A DNA stretch of 64,000 bases from Adiantum capillus-veneris (GCA_014529385.2 CM043968.1:24740513-24804512); one strand, 5' to 3'; numbered from the stretch's first letter, positions 25,370 through 36,890 are shown. Made by a program: numbers and translations. Notes: a model not told the origin generated them from the sequence alone.

Positions 25370-27172
25370 TTACAACTCACCATTCAAGAAGGCATTCTTT
25401 ACATCCATTTGATGCATAATCCATCCTCTAGATGCAGCCACTGCTATGACAGCTCTCACAGTCGTCATCTTTGCCACTGGAGCAAAGGTCTCCTCATAGT
25501 CTATGCCATACGTCTGTGCATAACCCTTTGCGACCAGCCTTGCCTTGTGACGCTCAATGTTACCATCAGCCTTATGCTTGGTTTTATACACCCATTTACA
25601 GCCAATAGCTTTCTTGCCGCTTGGCAATGGCACCAACTCCCATGTGTCGTTTGCTTCCAATGCAGCCATCTCTTCATTCATTGCATCATCCCAATGCACA
25701 TTTCCAACTGCATCCTCAAAACATGTGGGCTCCACATCCTCTATCACCTTAGCCATGTAGGCTTGGTGATGCGCTAGATACCCATCATAAGTCAATTTCT
25801 GAACTGGATTTCTGACTCTGTTAGATCTGCGCGGTCCTGGGTCACTCCTTTGCCCTCTAACATCTTCTTGTACTTTCCTTACACCAGGTGTCCTGACAGC
25901 CGGAATTCCAAATTCCTCATCAAGACTTTGTTCAGAACCATCTGAATCGATGTCTACATGTGAAAAACCTGATGATGCATCAGCCATAAAGGGAGGTTCA
26001 TCAACCTTTTCCTTTCCTTTTCGTGATACATTCCCTGTACCTGCTGGTGGAGTAACCTGCGTACGTAGTCTACCATTCCATGGCTTCTCAACAGAGCCAC
26101 GAGAAGAGGACTCTTGTGGTCCACTCAAAACGTGTGACTGTGGCCTCACATTTTGTACAACCACATCATCTTTTACATCAGTCCCAATAGTGCCATGTGC
26201 ATTACTGTACCAGCTGCTCATCTCATCAAAGACTACATCTCTGCTCACTCGTAATTCTCGTGTAGTAGGATTGTAGCACCTGTACCCCTTTTGTTCAAGG
26301 GAATATCCCACAAGAATACATTTCTCTGCTTTAGGATCTAATTTCCTACGCAACTCATCTGGTACATGCACGTAAGCTATGCAGCCAAACACTTTCAAGT
26401 GTGCCAAATCAGGCTTTGTACCTGTAAACTTTTCCTCAGGTGTTACATCATGCACCGCAGCTGTAGGTGTCTTGTTCATAATGTCCACAGCTGTATTTAC
26501 AGCTTCAGCCCAAAAATGATGAGGCATGTTCTTCTCATTCATCAATGCACGTGCAACCTCTGCAATGTGCCTGTTTTTCCTTTCTGCCACCCCATTCTGT
26601 TGTGGAGTATATCTGCATGTAAACTGCCTGCGTATACCATGTATTCGTAGAAAATCTGAAAAATCATTGGAGAAGTACTCTCCCCCTCCATTTGACCTCA
26701 ATGTCTTGATTTGCATATCTGTCTCCTTCTCAATCATGACTTTGAAGTCCTGAAAGTGACCAAACACTTCACTTTTGTTACGCATGAAGTAGACCCATAC
26801 TTTCCTTGTATGGTCATCAATGAAAGAGACATAATACCTGCAACCATGTATACTTGCAGTATCAGTTGGACCCCAAACATCTGTGTGCACCACCTCAAGT
26901 GGCTTTTTACATACATTGCGCTCATGTGGAAATGAGCCCTTTAATTGTTTTCCAAACTGGCATGCTACACACACTTTATGCATACCATCCACCTTGAATT
27001 TGGGCAAACCTTTTACAATTTGTTTTGATTGCATGCTGCACAATCTCTGCTCATTGACATGGCCAATGCCTTTGTGCCAAATGTCAACATCAACCACAAC
27101 ACCTGTGCCCTGTGCAAATAATGCAGCTTTTACCTCAGGCATGTCTACATTCAGCGTAAACATTCTGCCCAC
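25370..27172 (-). pseudogene. Copia E integrase, linker and start of reverse transcriptase (600 codons open)
   Basis: This is the longest open frame in the window. Order: GAG-pre-integrase ([17 protein letters not shown]), zinc-binding [17 protein letters not shown], integrase core with [20 protein letters not shown] and [14 protein letters not shown] (the second catalytic D is N), [34 protein letters not shown] and [16 protein letters not shown]. The linker is rich in charged residues. Reverse transcriptase starts at [20 protein letters not shown] and reaches [15 protein letters not shown], then a stop. Length and order match an intact copia polyprotein segment. Confidence 0.88.
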
Positions 27173-27189
27173 ACATTGCCCTCTATGAT

Positions 27190-27720
27190 CAGCTTACAGC
27201 CATTCTGGAAATCTTCTACATAACAGCCATTCGGATTGAAGCGAACTTGCAAACCTGCTCAACCATTTGTCCAACAGAAACAAGATTCTTTGTAATGTTT
27301 GGGACATGAAGTACATCTGCTAAGTACTTTGATTTCCCACTCTTCGTATTTAGAGGTATGTCCCCTACATGAGCAATGGGGTGAGCTGTGTCATCTCCTG
27401 TCTGCACATAGCCTGACACATCTAGTTTGCGCATATCTCTAAACCACTCTCCACGAGACGTCCTGTGATTAGAGGCACCTGAATCCACATTCCAAACATC
27501 ATCTTGGGTGGAATTCTCATCAGTCATTGTATTCATTACATGCTGCATAACAAACATGCGCTCGTTTTTGCTGTCATCTGCATCTCTGCTAGTAGATGCA
27601 TAATTGCCCTGTTCTCTCTTTCCACTTGCTTTTCCCTTTGGACAGTCACGTGACATGTGACCTCTTTCACCACAAGTCCAACATTCTCTGCTATCTGCAG
27701 TACCACAAGCATCTCAGGCA
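27190..27720 (-). pseudogene. Copia E gag zinc knuckle and protease
   Basis: The CCHC knuckle CWTCGERGHMSRDC is at about 27680-27640, followed by a KGKASGKREQG linker. The protease motif reads NVDSGASNHRTS (about 27500), then HVGDIPLNTKSG and DVLHVPNITKNLVSVGQM. A one-base frameshift near 27240 separates it from the pol frame; past it VRFNPNGCYVEDFQNG continues normally. Confidence 0.85.
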
Positions 27721-27890
27721 AGCATGTCAAGGCACCTCAAGCACCTTAATCAAGCGGCAAGTCAAGCACCTCAAGCATGGAGTAAGTCAAGCACCTCAAG
27801 CACCTTAATCAAGCACCTCAAGTAGGACAAACACCTCAAGCACGACAAGCACCTCAAGCAGTACAAACACCTCGAGCTTGGGCCGGGTTT
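27707..27890. repeat. Degenerate minisatellite, CAAGCACCT(CAAG) unit
   Basis: About a dozen irregular copies of a 10-15-bp unit with core CAAGCACCTCAAG. The last copies drift to CACCTCGAGCTTGG. It begins exactly where copia E gag stops. Confidence 0.85.
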
Positions 27891-28173
27891 CCACCTCAAG
27901 CTCAGCCCTAGCTTACCTAAGGTCAAAGGACTTTTACACACATTATTGGAGGTCTTCAATGAAGCTAACCCTAAGGTCTTATGCTCCATTGGTTAGCCTT
28001 GCTCTTGATAGACCATCTCCCATTTGGGCCCCTTTACTATTGGCCCCGTGTTGAGATAGATCTATAAGCACATATCTATATCTTAACACTTGTTCCCGTT
28101 TATTCTCCCACATTAAGTGATCAATTTAATATGAGAAAATCATTTGGGTTGGTTAGATATTAGATTTTATGAC
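27891..28173. other. Gap: no gene recognised
   Basis: AT-rich sequence between the minisatellite and the truncated family S LTR. It contains TCTTAACA near 28080 but no recognisable LTR pairing or protein motif. Confidence 0.4.
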
Positions 28174-28617
28174 ATGTTGCATCAACTTCACACTATGAAA
28201 TGTGTATAGAAATGGCCTCCTTTTATAGGCCAAAAGGGCTGCCCTCTCTCATGAGAGGCAGCCATGTGTAGCCGTCCTTGTGTGAATAAGTCCAAATCGA
28301 ACCCTCCAATCCACCCATGTGTGGCCTCTCTTGTGTAGACAAATCCGCTTTTGAATTCGGCCACTGGCCATTGACTTTCGACCACCGGCCAGCCGTCCAG
28401 CCATAATATTCCGACGAAAAGGAATTTCCGGCAAGGGGAAAAAAAGTCTCCGTCCCTGAGGCCCCTAAAGTTGCCCTTGAATTTTGGCCGTGAAAATTTT
28501 GGTTTTCGACGAGTGATTTTCCTTCACGCACGATGGCTTCTCCTCATAATGGGGCCTTACAAATGTGCGTTTTTACCACAAAAATTACAAGGGGTAAATC
28601 AGGCTCCATACTTAACA
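28174..28617 (-). repeat. Family S LTR, truncated copy
   Basis: In minus-strand sense it starts TGTTAAGTATGGAGCC at 28617 inside gypsy G integrase (coding interrupted after QKHYADKC) and matches the other family S LTRs through the TATA region (GGCCTATAAAAGG, about 28227-28215). The match stops at about 28174, so the downstream half with the GA tract is missing. Frames at 28188-28531 are shadows of this LTR. Confidence 0.78.
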
Positions 28618-29230
28618 CTTATCTGCATAATGCTTTTGTCTATCCTGAGCAGCTTGAATATCTTTACGAATCGCCTTGGTCTGGGCTTTCATGTCTTCGA
28701 GCATTTGCTTTGAGGCTTCTACCTTGATAGTAGGATCTGATAAGTTTAATGGAGCCAAATATTCTTGACCAAAAGCCTTAAATGGTGACATTCCTATACT
28801 TCTATGGTCAGAGGCATTATATGCATATTCAACCAAAGGTAGATATTGGATCCATTTCTTTGGTTCTTGTGAACAATATGCTCTAAGAATGTTTTCAATT
28901 ACTTGATTTAGTCTTTCAGTTTGACCATCTGTCTGAGGATGATATGATGTGCTTAAACACAGTTGTGTTCCAATGGCTTGAAAGAGTTAAGTCCAAAATT
29001 TCGAGATAAATTTCACATCCTTGCCGCTAACAATTCTCTAAGGTAGACCGGGAAGTTTAAAGATCTTCTTCATGAAGATTCGGCTAATATTAGAAGCAGT
29101 AGGTAGTTTTTACAGGTATTAAGTGAGCTACCTTAGTGAGAATATCAACAACAAAAAATATTGAATCATATCCTCCAATAGTGGGTAAAATCTGAGCTTT
29201 TGAGAAGTATAGGCTACACGCATACCTTCT
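28618..29230 (-). pseudogene. Gypsy G integrase fragment
   Basis: The minus strand encodes VDILTKVAHLIPVKTTY (about 29160), IVSGKDVKFISKFW, STSYHPQTDGQTERLNQVIE, then YAYNASDHRSIGMSPFKAFG, ending at QDRQKHYADKC where a family S LTR starts. IVSGKD replaces the usual IVSDRD, so an integrase catalytic aspartate is lost. The zinc-binding N-terminus is missing. Confidence 0.8.
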
Positions 29231-29644
29231 TAAGTAAGGACTCCTCCTAAAGCCAGACTGCTAGCATTTGCTATAAATTCAAACTCTTTGCTGAAATCTA
29301 GAAGGTTAAGAATAGGGACAAAGACTAGGTAACCTTTTAGCTTTGCAAAATTGGCCTCCTTTTTTGCTCTCCATTTGATCCTCATTCCTTTCTTTAATAA
29401 TTTTGTCAAAGGTGCTGCAATAAGAGCATAATCCTTGATGAATATCTGGTACGATCCTCTGATCCCAAGAAATCCCCTTATTTCATTGACGGTAGTAGTT
29501 TAAGGCCATTCTACCATGTCCTTGATTTTGTCGGGGTTGAATAAGATACCCTTGGAATATATAATAAAGCCAAGATAGCTAACTTGGGGAGAGAAAAAGG
29601 TATATTTACTTTTCTTAGCGTAAGGTTGATGCTGACGTAAGAGC
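29231..29644 (-). pseudogene. Gypsy G reverse transcriptase (end) and RNase H start
   Basis: Directly beyond the solo LTR it resumes as LLRQHQPYAKKSKY, then SYLGFIIYSKGILFNPDKIK, NEIRGFLG and a KRRPI..AKLKGYLVFVP region, then RNase H start DFSKEFEFIANASSLALGGV. It joins 30363-31080 across the LTR, proving the insertion. Confidence 0.8.
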
Positions 29645-29729
29645 TGTTAGGAAATATGACGTAGCTAAATAGATATTTGAGTAGATTACTTAATGGAGAG
29701 AGATAGATTTCACACACAAGAGATTATAG

Positions 29730-29774
<45 letters not shown>

Positions 29775-30362
29775 CACGATATACGTGGTTCACCCAATGT
29801 GGGTTACATCCATGGGAAAGCAGCCACTCAATGGCTTTAGTACTTCAAAACAAGAAGTAGTTTACAAAGGGATTATACCCTTAATAGAGATCTTGCCTTG
29901 CTTCACTCTCACCACCTCACACCCACCTTGTTGCATCAACTTCACACTATGAGATGTGTGTAGAAATGGCCTCCTTTTATAAGCCAAAAGGACTGCCCTC
30001 TCTCATGAGAGGCAGCCATGCCACCCTTGTGTGGATAAGTCCAAATCGGACCCTCCAATCCGCCCATGTGTGGCCGCCCTTGAGAAGACAAGTCCGCTTT
30101 TGAATTCGGCCACCAGCCAACCGGCCAACCGACCAGTCGTTTTTGGACCAATTTTCGGCCGACGCGGCCATAACATTCTGGCAAAAAGGAATATTCCGGC
30201 TCGAGATTGGCCGTGCAAATTTTGGTTTCCGGCGAGTGATTTTTATTTCCGGCAAGTGATTTTCCTTTACGCACGATGGCTTCTCCTCATAATGGGGGCC
30301 TTACAAATGTGTGTTTTTACCACAGAAGATTACAAGGGGTAAATCAGGCTCCGTACTTAACA
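29645..30362 (-). repeat. Solo LTR, family S, inside gypsy G reverse transcriptase
   Basis: In minus-strand sense it runs TGTTAAGTACGGAGCC...TTTCCTAACA, 718 bp, with a short GA tract (plus strand 29734-29770). It is flanked by AGAGC (29640-29644) and AGATC (30363-30367), an imperfect 5-bp target duplication. The reverse transcriptase coding reads through from one side to the other once the LTR is removed. Confidence 0.85.
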
Positions 30363-31080
30363 AGATCTATAATATTTTATGAATGTGCTCTTCATGATAT
30401 GCCTCATCTTTAGAATACATCAGGATACCATCAAAGAAAACCAAGACAAAATCATCTATGTAAGGTCTAAAAATATCCTGCATTATTTGATTGAAGCTTG
30501 CAGGATCATTGGTGAGACCAAAAGACATTATTGTGAACTCATAATGTCCATACCTAGTATTCAATGCTGTCATCCATAACTAGTATTCAAAGCTGTCTTT
30601 GAAATATCTGATTCTTTGATCCTTATCCGGTAGTATCCAGAGCAAAGATCAATCTTTGTGAAGATCTTAGTTCCATGTAGCCTATCCAATAGCTCATCAA
30701 TCCTAGGAATGGGGTACTTGTTCTTAATAGTAACTTGATTAAGTCTGCGGTAGTCTATGCAAAGTCGTAAGAACCATCCTTCTTCTTTTGGAAAAGGATT
30801 GGTGGTCGGATAAATCCTTGCTCAATAAGTTTCCTAAGTTTCTCTTTGAGTTCAATTGCTTCAGGTTTCCCATTCTTTCCTTGAACTAGAACTTCATTAC
30901 CTAATTCATCTGTTTCAACCAATCCATTCCCAATATCCCATCATAAATCCCTAGAGGTAAAGTGCGAAAGTGTGCGGAAGTAGAGTATCTTCCTAGTTCA
31001 AATTTTACATGTCTTGTTGTATGTTGTGTTATGACTTCCTTTCCGTTTGCTAGTTCTACAATTAGGCTTTTAGCAGGGTA
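30363..31080 (-). pseudogene. Gypsy G reverse transcriptase (N-terminal and palm)
   Basis: The open part (30573-30367) reads [20 protein letters not shown], then [20 protein letters not shown]; the catalytic motif FVLVFFDG stands where YIDDILIYS is expected, so the active site is degenerate. Upstream, about 30900-30600, a decayed palm ([17 protein letters not shown]-like, VLVQGKNGKPEAIELKEK) is recognisable across stops. Confidence 0.75.
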
Positions 31081-31308
31081 CTAGTTTAGTTTTAGTTTTC
31101 TCATGCATTTAGGAGAGAGAAATGAGTGCGTGCTTCCACAATCAATTAAGAATTCAATTTGTTCACCTTGGTGAGATCTTGGTGCCTGAATGACTGCATA
31201 TTGCTGGCAAACACTGGGGTTGTCAATGGTGGCATGTAGAGATGCTCTCTCATCAGCTTGGTCTCCTATTGTTGGCTCTTCCTCAATAATGGCATGAGTT
31301 TGAGCCAT
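31081..31308 (-). pseudogene. Gypsy G aspartic protease
   Basis: QIEFLIDCGSTHSFLSPKCM matches the gypsy retropepsin motif (DSGATHSF); here D-C-G-S keeps the catalytic aspartate. A 75-codon open frame precedes reverse transcriptase as expected. Confidence 0.78.
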
Positions 31309-31421
31309 TGCTCCTCTTCCATGTCCTCTTCCTGCATTCCTTCCTCCACGACGAACAGGTTGACCTCTACTTGACTATACTTGCACTACCACTTGGCTGG
31401 CCTCTTTTGTTTGCTGGTTGA

Positions 31422-33481
31422 CTAACCCTTAGATGAGGATTCAGATTGCCGTTGAGCATTTTCCATCCTCGGGTCTATGTTCTCAGCCCCAGCCAAGTTT
31501 GTTTTGACTTGTCGTACTTCCTTAGTCAGGCTTTGCATTGATGATATTACCAAATCATCAAGTCTCTTACCAACCTCTTCCTTACTAGACTCTCTTAAAG
31601 GCTTATCTTCCTGAGATATTGAAGACCATGGTAGCAACCTATGGATGATTCTAGCCTTAGAGAACTTTGGTTGCTCTGGCATCTTCTTAGCAAGGTCCTC
31701 TATAATCTTGGTTGCCAAAGTCCTTTTCTCTTGCCATTCATCAACCACCTTCGCCTTTTCCTTTGCCTTACAGGTAGCCTGATGTTGTTTCCATATTTGA
31801 GCCTATTTAGTTTGCTTTGTTTCTTGCTCAAGTTTGTCTGGTAGGTCCTCAATCACCACTCCCTTACTTCTATTAATACTCACAATGGAACTGGTTTTGC
31901 TGGCTTTGCTTCACCCCCTTTTAGTTTCACACTATCAGAACATTGGGCTACAAAATGATCATATTTCTCGCAAGTATAGCAGCTGAATTTTTTCTGTCCA
32001 TTATCAGCTCTACCTTGACCTAGGAAATTAGCTCCCTGATCTCTTCCTCTTTTAAGCCCAATATTAATATTGGCCTCATTCTCTCTAGAGACTGATGCTC
32101 CATCTATCTTCACCACCTCCAGGTTCATTAATGCAATCATAGATAGACCTTTCACCTTCTTGAAATGATATTTTGTAACTATTCTAGACATGGCCAAATG
32201 CCTTGTACTATGTGCATTGAGAGCATTTATCAGACCTGTGATCTTTGGATTTGCATTTTGAACACTAGGTCTCAACATTGTCAATTGAAGGTCTGGTCTT
32301 GGACATTTTCATGAGCTGCTTTGACATTGCCTCAATATTTCTTATCCTTGAAACTTTCTTCTTCCCTTTGGTCTAATCATCTGAGTCAGTATAAGGTGAA
32401 TTGGAGCTAGAGCTAGACTCTAAATCTTCAATCAACATTTCACTTTCATTGGAGTCTCGTATGTGCTTGTGACCCCTTTCTTTCTTTGCTTGTTGCTCTA
32501 GCTTCAGTGCTCTCTGGACCAGATCGTTGAACTTCTTTGTTAGCAATGAAACCTCTTGATCCATAAGCTTTTACTTTTCAAACCACTGAGGAACCAAGCA
32601 TGCATTCTTTTCTCTGAGGGAGGCTCATTCAACTATCTATTCAGCTCCTTGATCCTCTCTATGTAGCTTCTAGCTAGAAACTTTCCTTGCTTGATTTTAT
32701 CCAACTCACACAAGATGTCCTCATCACCTCTATTATCAGTATTTCCAAAAAAAAAGCTTTGATCAACTTGTTACATGTTCCAAGTAGTGGTAATACCACT
32801 TCCTTGTTGCATCCTTCTATGTTTGTAGAAAGTATTCTCTCCACTCATCTTCGTCAATGTATTTCAGCTCAACATATTGCTCAAATGCCTAGATTTGAAT
32901 GTCAGGATCATCCATTTTCACTCCCTTAAAGATTGGAAATGTGATCCTCATATCAATTGAATGCTCCTTGTGTTTGGTTTGGTGATGATGTGTGTCACGG
33001 TCCTCATGCCTCAATTCATCTTTCAAAGTTGACTCTCACTCTCTGAGCCGATGCTTGCTATAATGGTTTGTGTATCCATCCCACTTATTGTTATCGTCGG
33101 TTTCAGTAACAGTGTCTGGGTCATGCTTCTATTTTTATTTCTTGTGTGCTGAGAGTGCCTTTTTGCTTGCTCTAAATGCCCTCTTGGACTAAGCCGAATA
33201 TTGAGAACCCCAAATTTCCTTAGCTTCCCTCTGATCAAGGTGCACATCCATGCCATTTTTGGGATCAATTTTAGCGCCAAAGCCTTGCTCTGACTTCTCA
33301 ACCACTGTGCTGACATGATCCTGGTCCTCCATGAACCTTGCGGTGGATCTCCTTTCGCATCCAACTCTTCTTGGCGGCATTGTTGAATTGTAGCTAACCC
33401 TAAATTCCAAGTAGGAGATAGCTCCTCTACCAAGAGCTTTAGCTCACCACCATGATTGCCAAAATGGAATGAGTTGGTCAC
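31422..33481 (-). pseudogene. Gypsy G gag, fragmented
   Basis: Pieces in minus order: 33481-33023 (low-similarity N-terminus), 32564-32373 (LVQRALKLEQQAKKERGHK, a charged helical stretch), 32284-31880 with a CCHC zinc knuckle CYTCEKYDHFVAQC near residue 103, and 31748-31422 (acidic/basic linker). The region is heavily frameshifted. Only the knuckle and position make the gag call firm. Confidence 0.6.
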
Positions 33482-33489
33482 TTATGATA

Positions 33490-33850
33490 GCTATTCTACA
33501 TTGGAGACTTGGAGTTAGCTAGATCAAATTAGTTATTCAAACTTCAGATGGGAGACAAAGCAAACAAAGACTGAAATGGAAACATGAAGACAAGAGATTG
33601 TAATTGATATGTATTTTGATACTAGAAGTATAAAACTAGCACCTGATAGAGCCACGAAAGAGCTAATTGATGCTTGGAGAAAATACTTAGTAGGTAAAAA
33701 AGGGTAACTCTAGACTTCCTATTTATAGGTATCCAAACTAGGCTTTGGCTGCTTATACATTGTGCAATTATTGTGGTAAATCTATACATTAACTACTACT
33801 TCCTAATGACTATATTGGTATCTAACTAGGGTCTGTTCCCACCATCTACA
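33490..33850 (-). repeat. Probable 5' LTR of gypsy G
   Basis: In minus-strand sense it could start TGTAGATGGTGGG (33850) and contains a TATA box CCTATAAATAGG (33730-33719). There is no second copy in the window because the 3' end of G is lost. The inner boundary is uncertain. Confidence 0.45.
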
Positions 33851-34770
33851 TTAATTAGTTCTTGATCATAGCTAGAAACTTTTGGAAAACACTTTAGAGT
33901 TTGTCTTTCCTCTTCAAGTGGTAGACCAATACCTTTTGAGTAGAGTAATCTATGAAGGTCAAGAAATAAAATGCCCCCCCAAGAGACTTATGTGGCATAG
34001 GCCCACATATATCACTATGAACCAAATCTAGAGGATTCCCTAACTCTTTGTTCAATGGCGAAGTGGTAAGCCTCCTCTGTTTCCCGTATATGCAATGCTC
34101 ACAAATTTTTATTTAATTTTTTTAAACACAAGGATATATCCAAAATGTTCTAATTGTTTCACTCCCTTTTGACTCATATGACCAAGCCAACTATGCCACA
34201 ACTCAATAGCTACATAGATAGAATTCTATTCCATAGAAGAGACATACCAGGAATATAATGAGCCACACTTTTGGCCTTTGAGCATGACCAAGTTACCTTT
34301 TTAGATGATCCACGAATCATTTCCAAACATTGTAGTGTATCCAAAATCATTAAGATATCATGTTTAAACCAAGCTCTTAGTTATCTTTAGTAAATATCTA
34401 ACTTCTCGCAACATAAACTTAGTACCGTTGTGCATACACAACTTCACATCTTCAATGCCACATATCTCAAGCTGATGAGAATCACCAAGATTAACTAAAT
34501 CATGTGTAGAAGCACAACTGGAGAAACACTCCTTGTGAAGAGTAACATGAAAACTAGCACTTGAGTCAATAATCCAATTATGTGCATAACATTCATCACG
34601 ACCTAGTGTTCTTAAGAACATTAATCACCTGTGACTATGACCTCTCTACCTTTGTTTATTATTATAGCTACTTCCACCTACCATTGACACATCACCATGC
34701 CCACTAGTGTTTGGAGACTGACATCAAATCTCTTTCGTGAGTAAAGCATTGGTAACATCACTAAGAGCAA
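33851..34770 (-). pseudogene. Copia H remnant: protease and integrase start
   Basis: On the minus strand 34621-34364 carries a protease motif WIIDSSASFHVTLHKE (DSGAS changed to DSSAS), then VKLCMHNGTKFMLREVRYL. From about 34120 to 33880 it continues CIYGKQRRLTTSPLNKEL, LVHSDICGPMPHKSLGGA and FLTFIDYSTQKVLVYHLK (integrase core with the first aspartate). It belongs to the same clade as copia C. Reverse transcriptase is absent; gypsy G's LTR borders it. Confidence 0.75.
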
Positions 34771-35035
34771 GCTTTTCCTTAGGGCCTTAGGGACGGAGTT
34801 ACTAATGGTAGTGTTAAATGTGTTGTGGAGTCGATTTTGGATTGTTTTCGCAGTCTCGATTGTTTTTGAGACTCAGTCTAAATGAGCCCTTTCTGAGACT
34901 GTGGCTAGTTGTGTCTGCATAACCTTTAATGAGGGCCATTTGTGTGGGTGTTTTAAGCCCAAGCATTGGAGACTAGGTTACCTAGGGGTGGATTAGGTTG
35001 TTGGAGATCCCCATTTGTGGCCTTCCCATAATTAT

Positions 35036-36362
35036 CACTAGACTGGAAATAGGACACTTTTATGTCCTTACACAAGTTTATGTCGTGTTAAGTGACCATT
35101 TTTCTTGAATTATTTGAAGAGTTTAAAAATGAATTTTTAGGTGCTATTTATCCAGAAATTTTCCTTAAGATATGAAAAAAACTTGATAATTTTTTGGAAT
35201 ATTGATCTCACCAATAACCTTACTCTTGCACAACATTTCTAAACCTAAACTGTGTGAAGAAATGGGTCCTGTTTTTTGCTTTTTTTCAAAGTTTTGCAAC
35301 TATACCACTCTAAAATTTCATATTTGTGAGGTTTGGATTGCTAGAGGGTTAGCCTTAGTAGTTCTTAAAATGTTTTGATGCCTCTAGGGAGAATTAAGTG
35401 TTAAAGTTGGAAGTTATGACCAAATTATAAGAATTGTCTAATCCTATTTTTTGGCCAAATTTAGCACTTTGATGATTTTTTGGTGGCTTTCTTGATATCC
35501 AAATGCAAACTTAATTGTGTGAGTGGTATGTAAAAATAAAGCTAATATTTGTTGAGTTTTGGGGTACTTAATACTCTATACAACATAGTATATGATGATG
35601 GTTGAGTTTTTCAATTGCAAAAGAATACAAGACATTCTAGTGTAGCATATATAGCTTTCTAAATATTGCTAGTTTTTGAGGTCAACTGGGTGTATTTTGT
35701 AGGTAGTAACCATGTTTAATCATAAATTGTAAATTTGGCTAGATATTGAGTAGTTTCTTTGGGATTCTAGAGGTCATAATGATAAACTCAGTTTTTTCAT
35801 GTTGGTTGTATTTAGCACTTTATCATTGTCCCCAAGGTTCCACTTGGTAAGAGATCCATTATTCTTTTGGCATGCTCCATGGCTTCTTTTGAATCCAAAG
35901 GCCAAAAGGGAATAACAAAACAAGTATATAATATATGTATTGAGCATGACTATAAAAACTTTGGTGATAGGTCCGCAGAAGGGCAAAAATGCAACTTTTT
36001 TGTACTTTTTTTTGCCAAAAAAAGTGAGGCAAAATCAAGCATATGTTTTAATCACCAACCATTGAAGTTAACAGGGAATTTTATCTCATGTCCTACAAAA
36101 ATTTGCAGTCTCATTTATATGCAATCAACCATAAGAAATGGTTGTTTTGGGCAAAAAGGACTAGTCCATCAAATTTGGAGGCTTGTTGTGACCAAAAGAT
36201 TAAAAATTTTACAAGTTTCTCATATTTGCCATTTGTAGTAGTCCTTGAACTATAAGCTCATGAAAGGGTTTTCCAAAATGAGTGGATCTACTATGATTTT
36301 GGAACATTTTTTAAAACCCCTGAAAGGACACTTTTATGTCCTATTAGGTTACCAGACTAGTG
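35036..36362. mobile_element. CACTA-like terminal-inverted-repeat element, 1327 bp
   Basis: The left end CACTAGACTGG and right end CCAGACTAGTG form a terminal inverted repeat; the CACTA...TAGTG termini are the hallmark of CACTA (En/Spm) transposons. Just inside each end is the near-palindrome AGGACACTTTTATGTCCT (35051-35068 and 36325-36342), like the subterminal repeats that bind CACTA transposase. No transposase is seen, so it would be non-autonomous. Flanks TAT/ATA give no clear 3-bp duplication. The homologous leader of copia B lacks this block, marking an insertion. An open frame at 35867-36238 has no recognisable domain. Confidence 0.6.
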
Positions 36363-36696
36363 ATAAGACATGTATGTATAGGTGCTTTGATGCCAAGTTG
36401 GCAGTCTTTCAACAATTTCTTTGAGCAATATATGCCACTTGATGCCCTAATAGCACTCTTTCTTGGTTTATGCGTTGTTGTTTTTTTAGTTTTTCTTAAT
36501 ATTTTGATCTTTATACAGAGGAGATTGCTAAAGTTTTTGTGTGAGTCTTTTGGTTTGCGTACAACACTCTTTATCATTGATATTGTAGTAACTTTACTGA
36601 GTTTCTAGTTGAGATTTTGAAGACTGCTGAAATTTTTGTAGAAAATTTGCCACAAGTTCCTAATATTAAACTATTGCAGTTAGCTAGATTGTTAGT

Positions 36697-36890
36697 ATGT
36701 TTGGATCTTCTGAGAAAGAAGATTACTACGTTAAGAAATTTGATGGCACAAATTTAACTATATGGAAGCAAAGAATGCTCGATGTGCTTGTCAACAAAGG
36801 ACTTGCAACGCCATTGACCAATATGCATGCAAGAAAAATTACAACAAAATGCTCTCAACAAAGAACAAGCACTCTCATATGCTAGTCACA
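36697..36890 (+). pseudogene. Copia I gag N-terminal fragment
   Basis: MFGSSEKEDYYVKKFDGTNL, then TIWKQRMLDVLVNKGLATPL matches the copia gag start at 14127 (EREEYYIKKFDGTNFAIW). A frameshift follows at about 36818 and homology ends near 36890. Confidence 0.72.

Larger units (their letters stand above)
23700..27720 (-). mobile_element. Ty1/copia retrotransposon E, 5'-truncated, best preserved pol
   Basis: The minus strand carries the end of gag, protease, integrase, reverse transcriptase, RNase H, polypurine tract and 3' LTR. The gag N-terminus and 5' LTR are cut off at about 27715, where a minisatellite begins. From 27172 down to 24164 pol stays in one frame (about 1000 codons) with only a handful of nonsense changes. 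Confidence 0.86.
28618..33850 (-). mobile_element. Ty3/gypsy retrotransposon G with two LTR insertions
   Basis: On the minus strand: probable 5' LTR (about 33850-33490), gag, CCHC knuckle, protease, reverse transcriptase, the start of RNase H and part of integrase. A solo LTR (29645-30362) interrupts reverse transcriptase, and a truncated LTR of the same family interrupts integrase at 28618. An internal deletion joins early RNase H to mid integrase near 29210. There are many stops and frameshifts. Confidence 0.82.
34790..36890 (+). mobile_element. Copia I remnant: leader and gag start, split by a TIR element
   Basis: The plus-strand leader (34820-35035 and 36363-36690) resembles the leader of copia B: 34850-34925 GAGCCCTTTCTGAGACTGTG matches 13635-13660, and ATGTATG...AGTTGGCAGTC after 36368 matches 13798-13850. 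It leads to a gag start at 36697. No LTR or pol is visible. Confidence 0.5.

Noticed and set aside
28188-28531. 102-codon minus-strand frame and similar frames at 29942-30274, 50277-50735 and 57660-57974
   Set aside because: They recur at the same place in every family S LTR, overlap each other in several frames and span the promoter; they are LTR shadows, though the shared frame could be checked for expression.
35867-36238. 123-codon frame inside the CACTA-like element as a transposase
   Set aside because: No transposase motif, low-complexity stretches, and too short.
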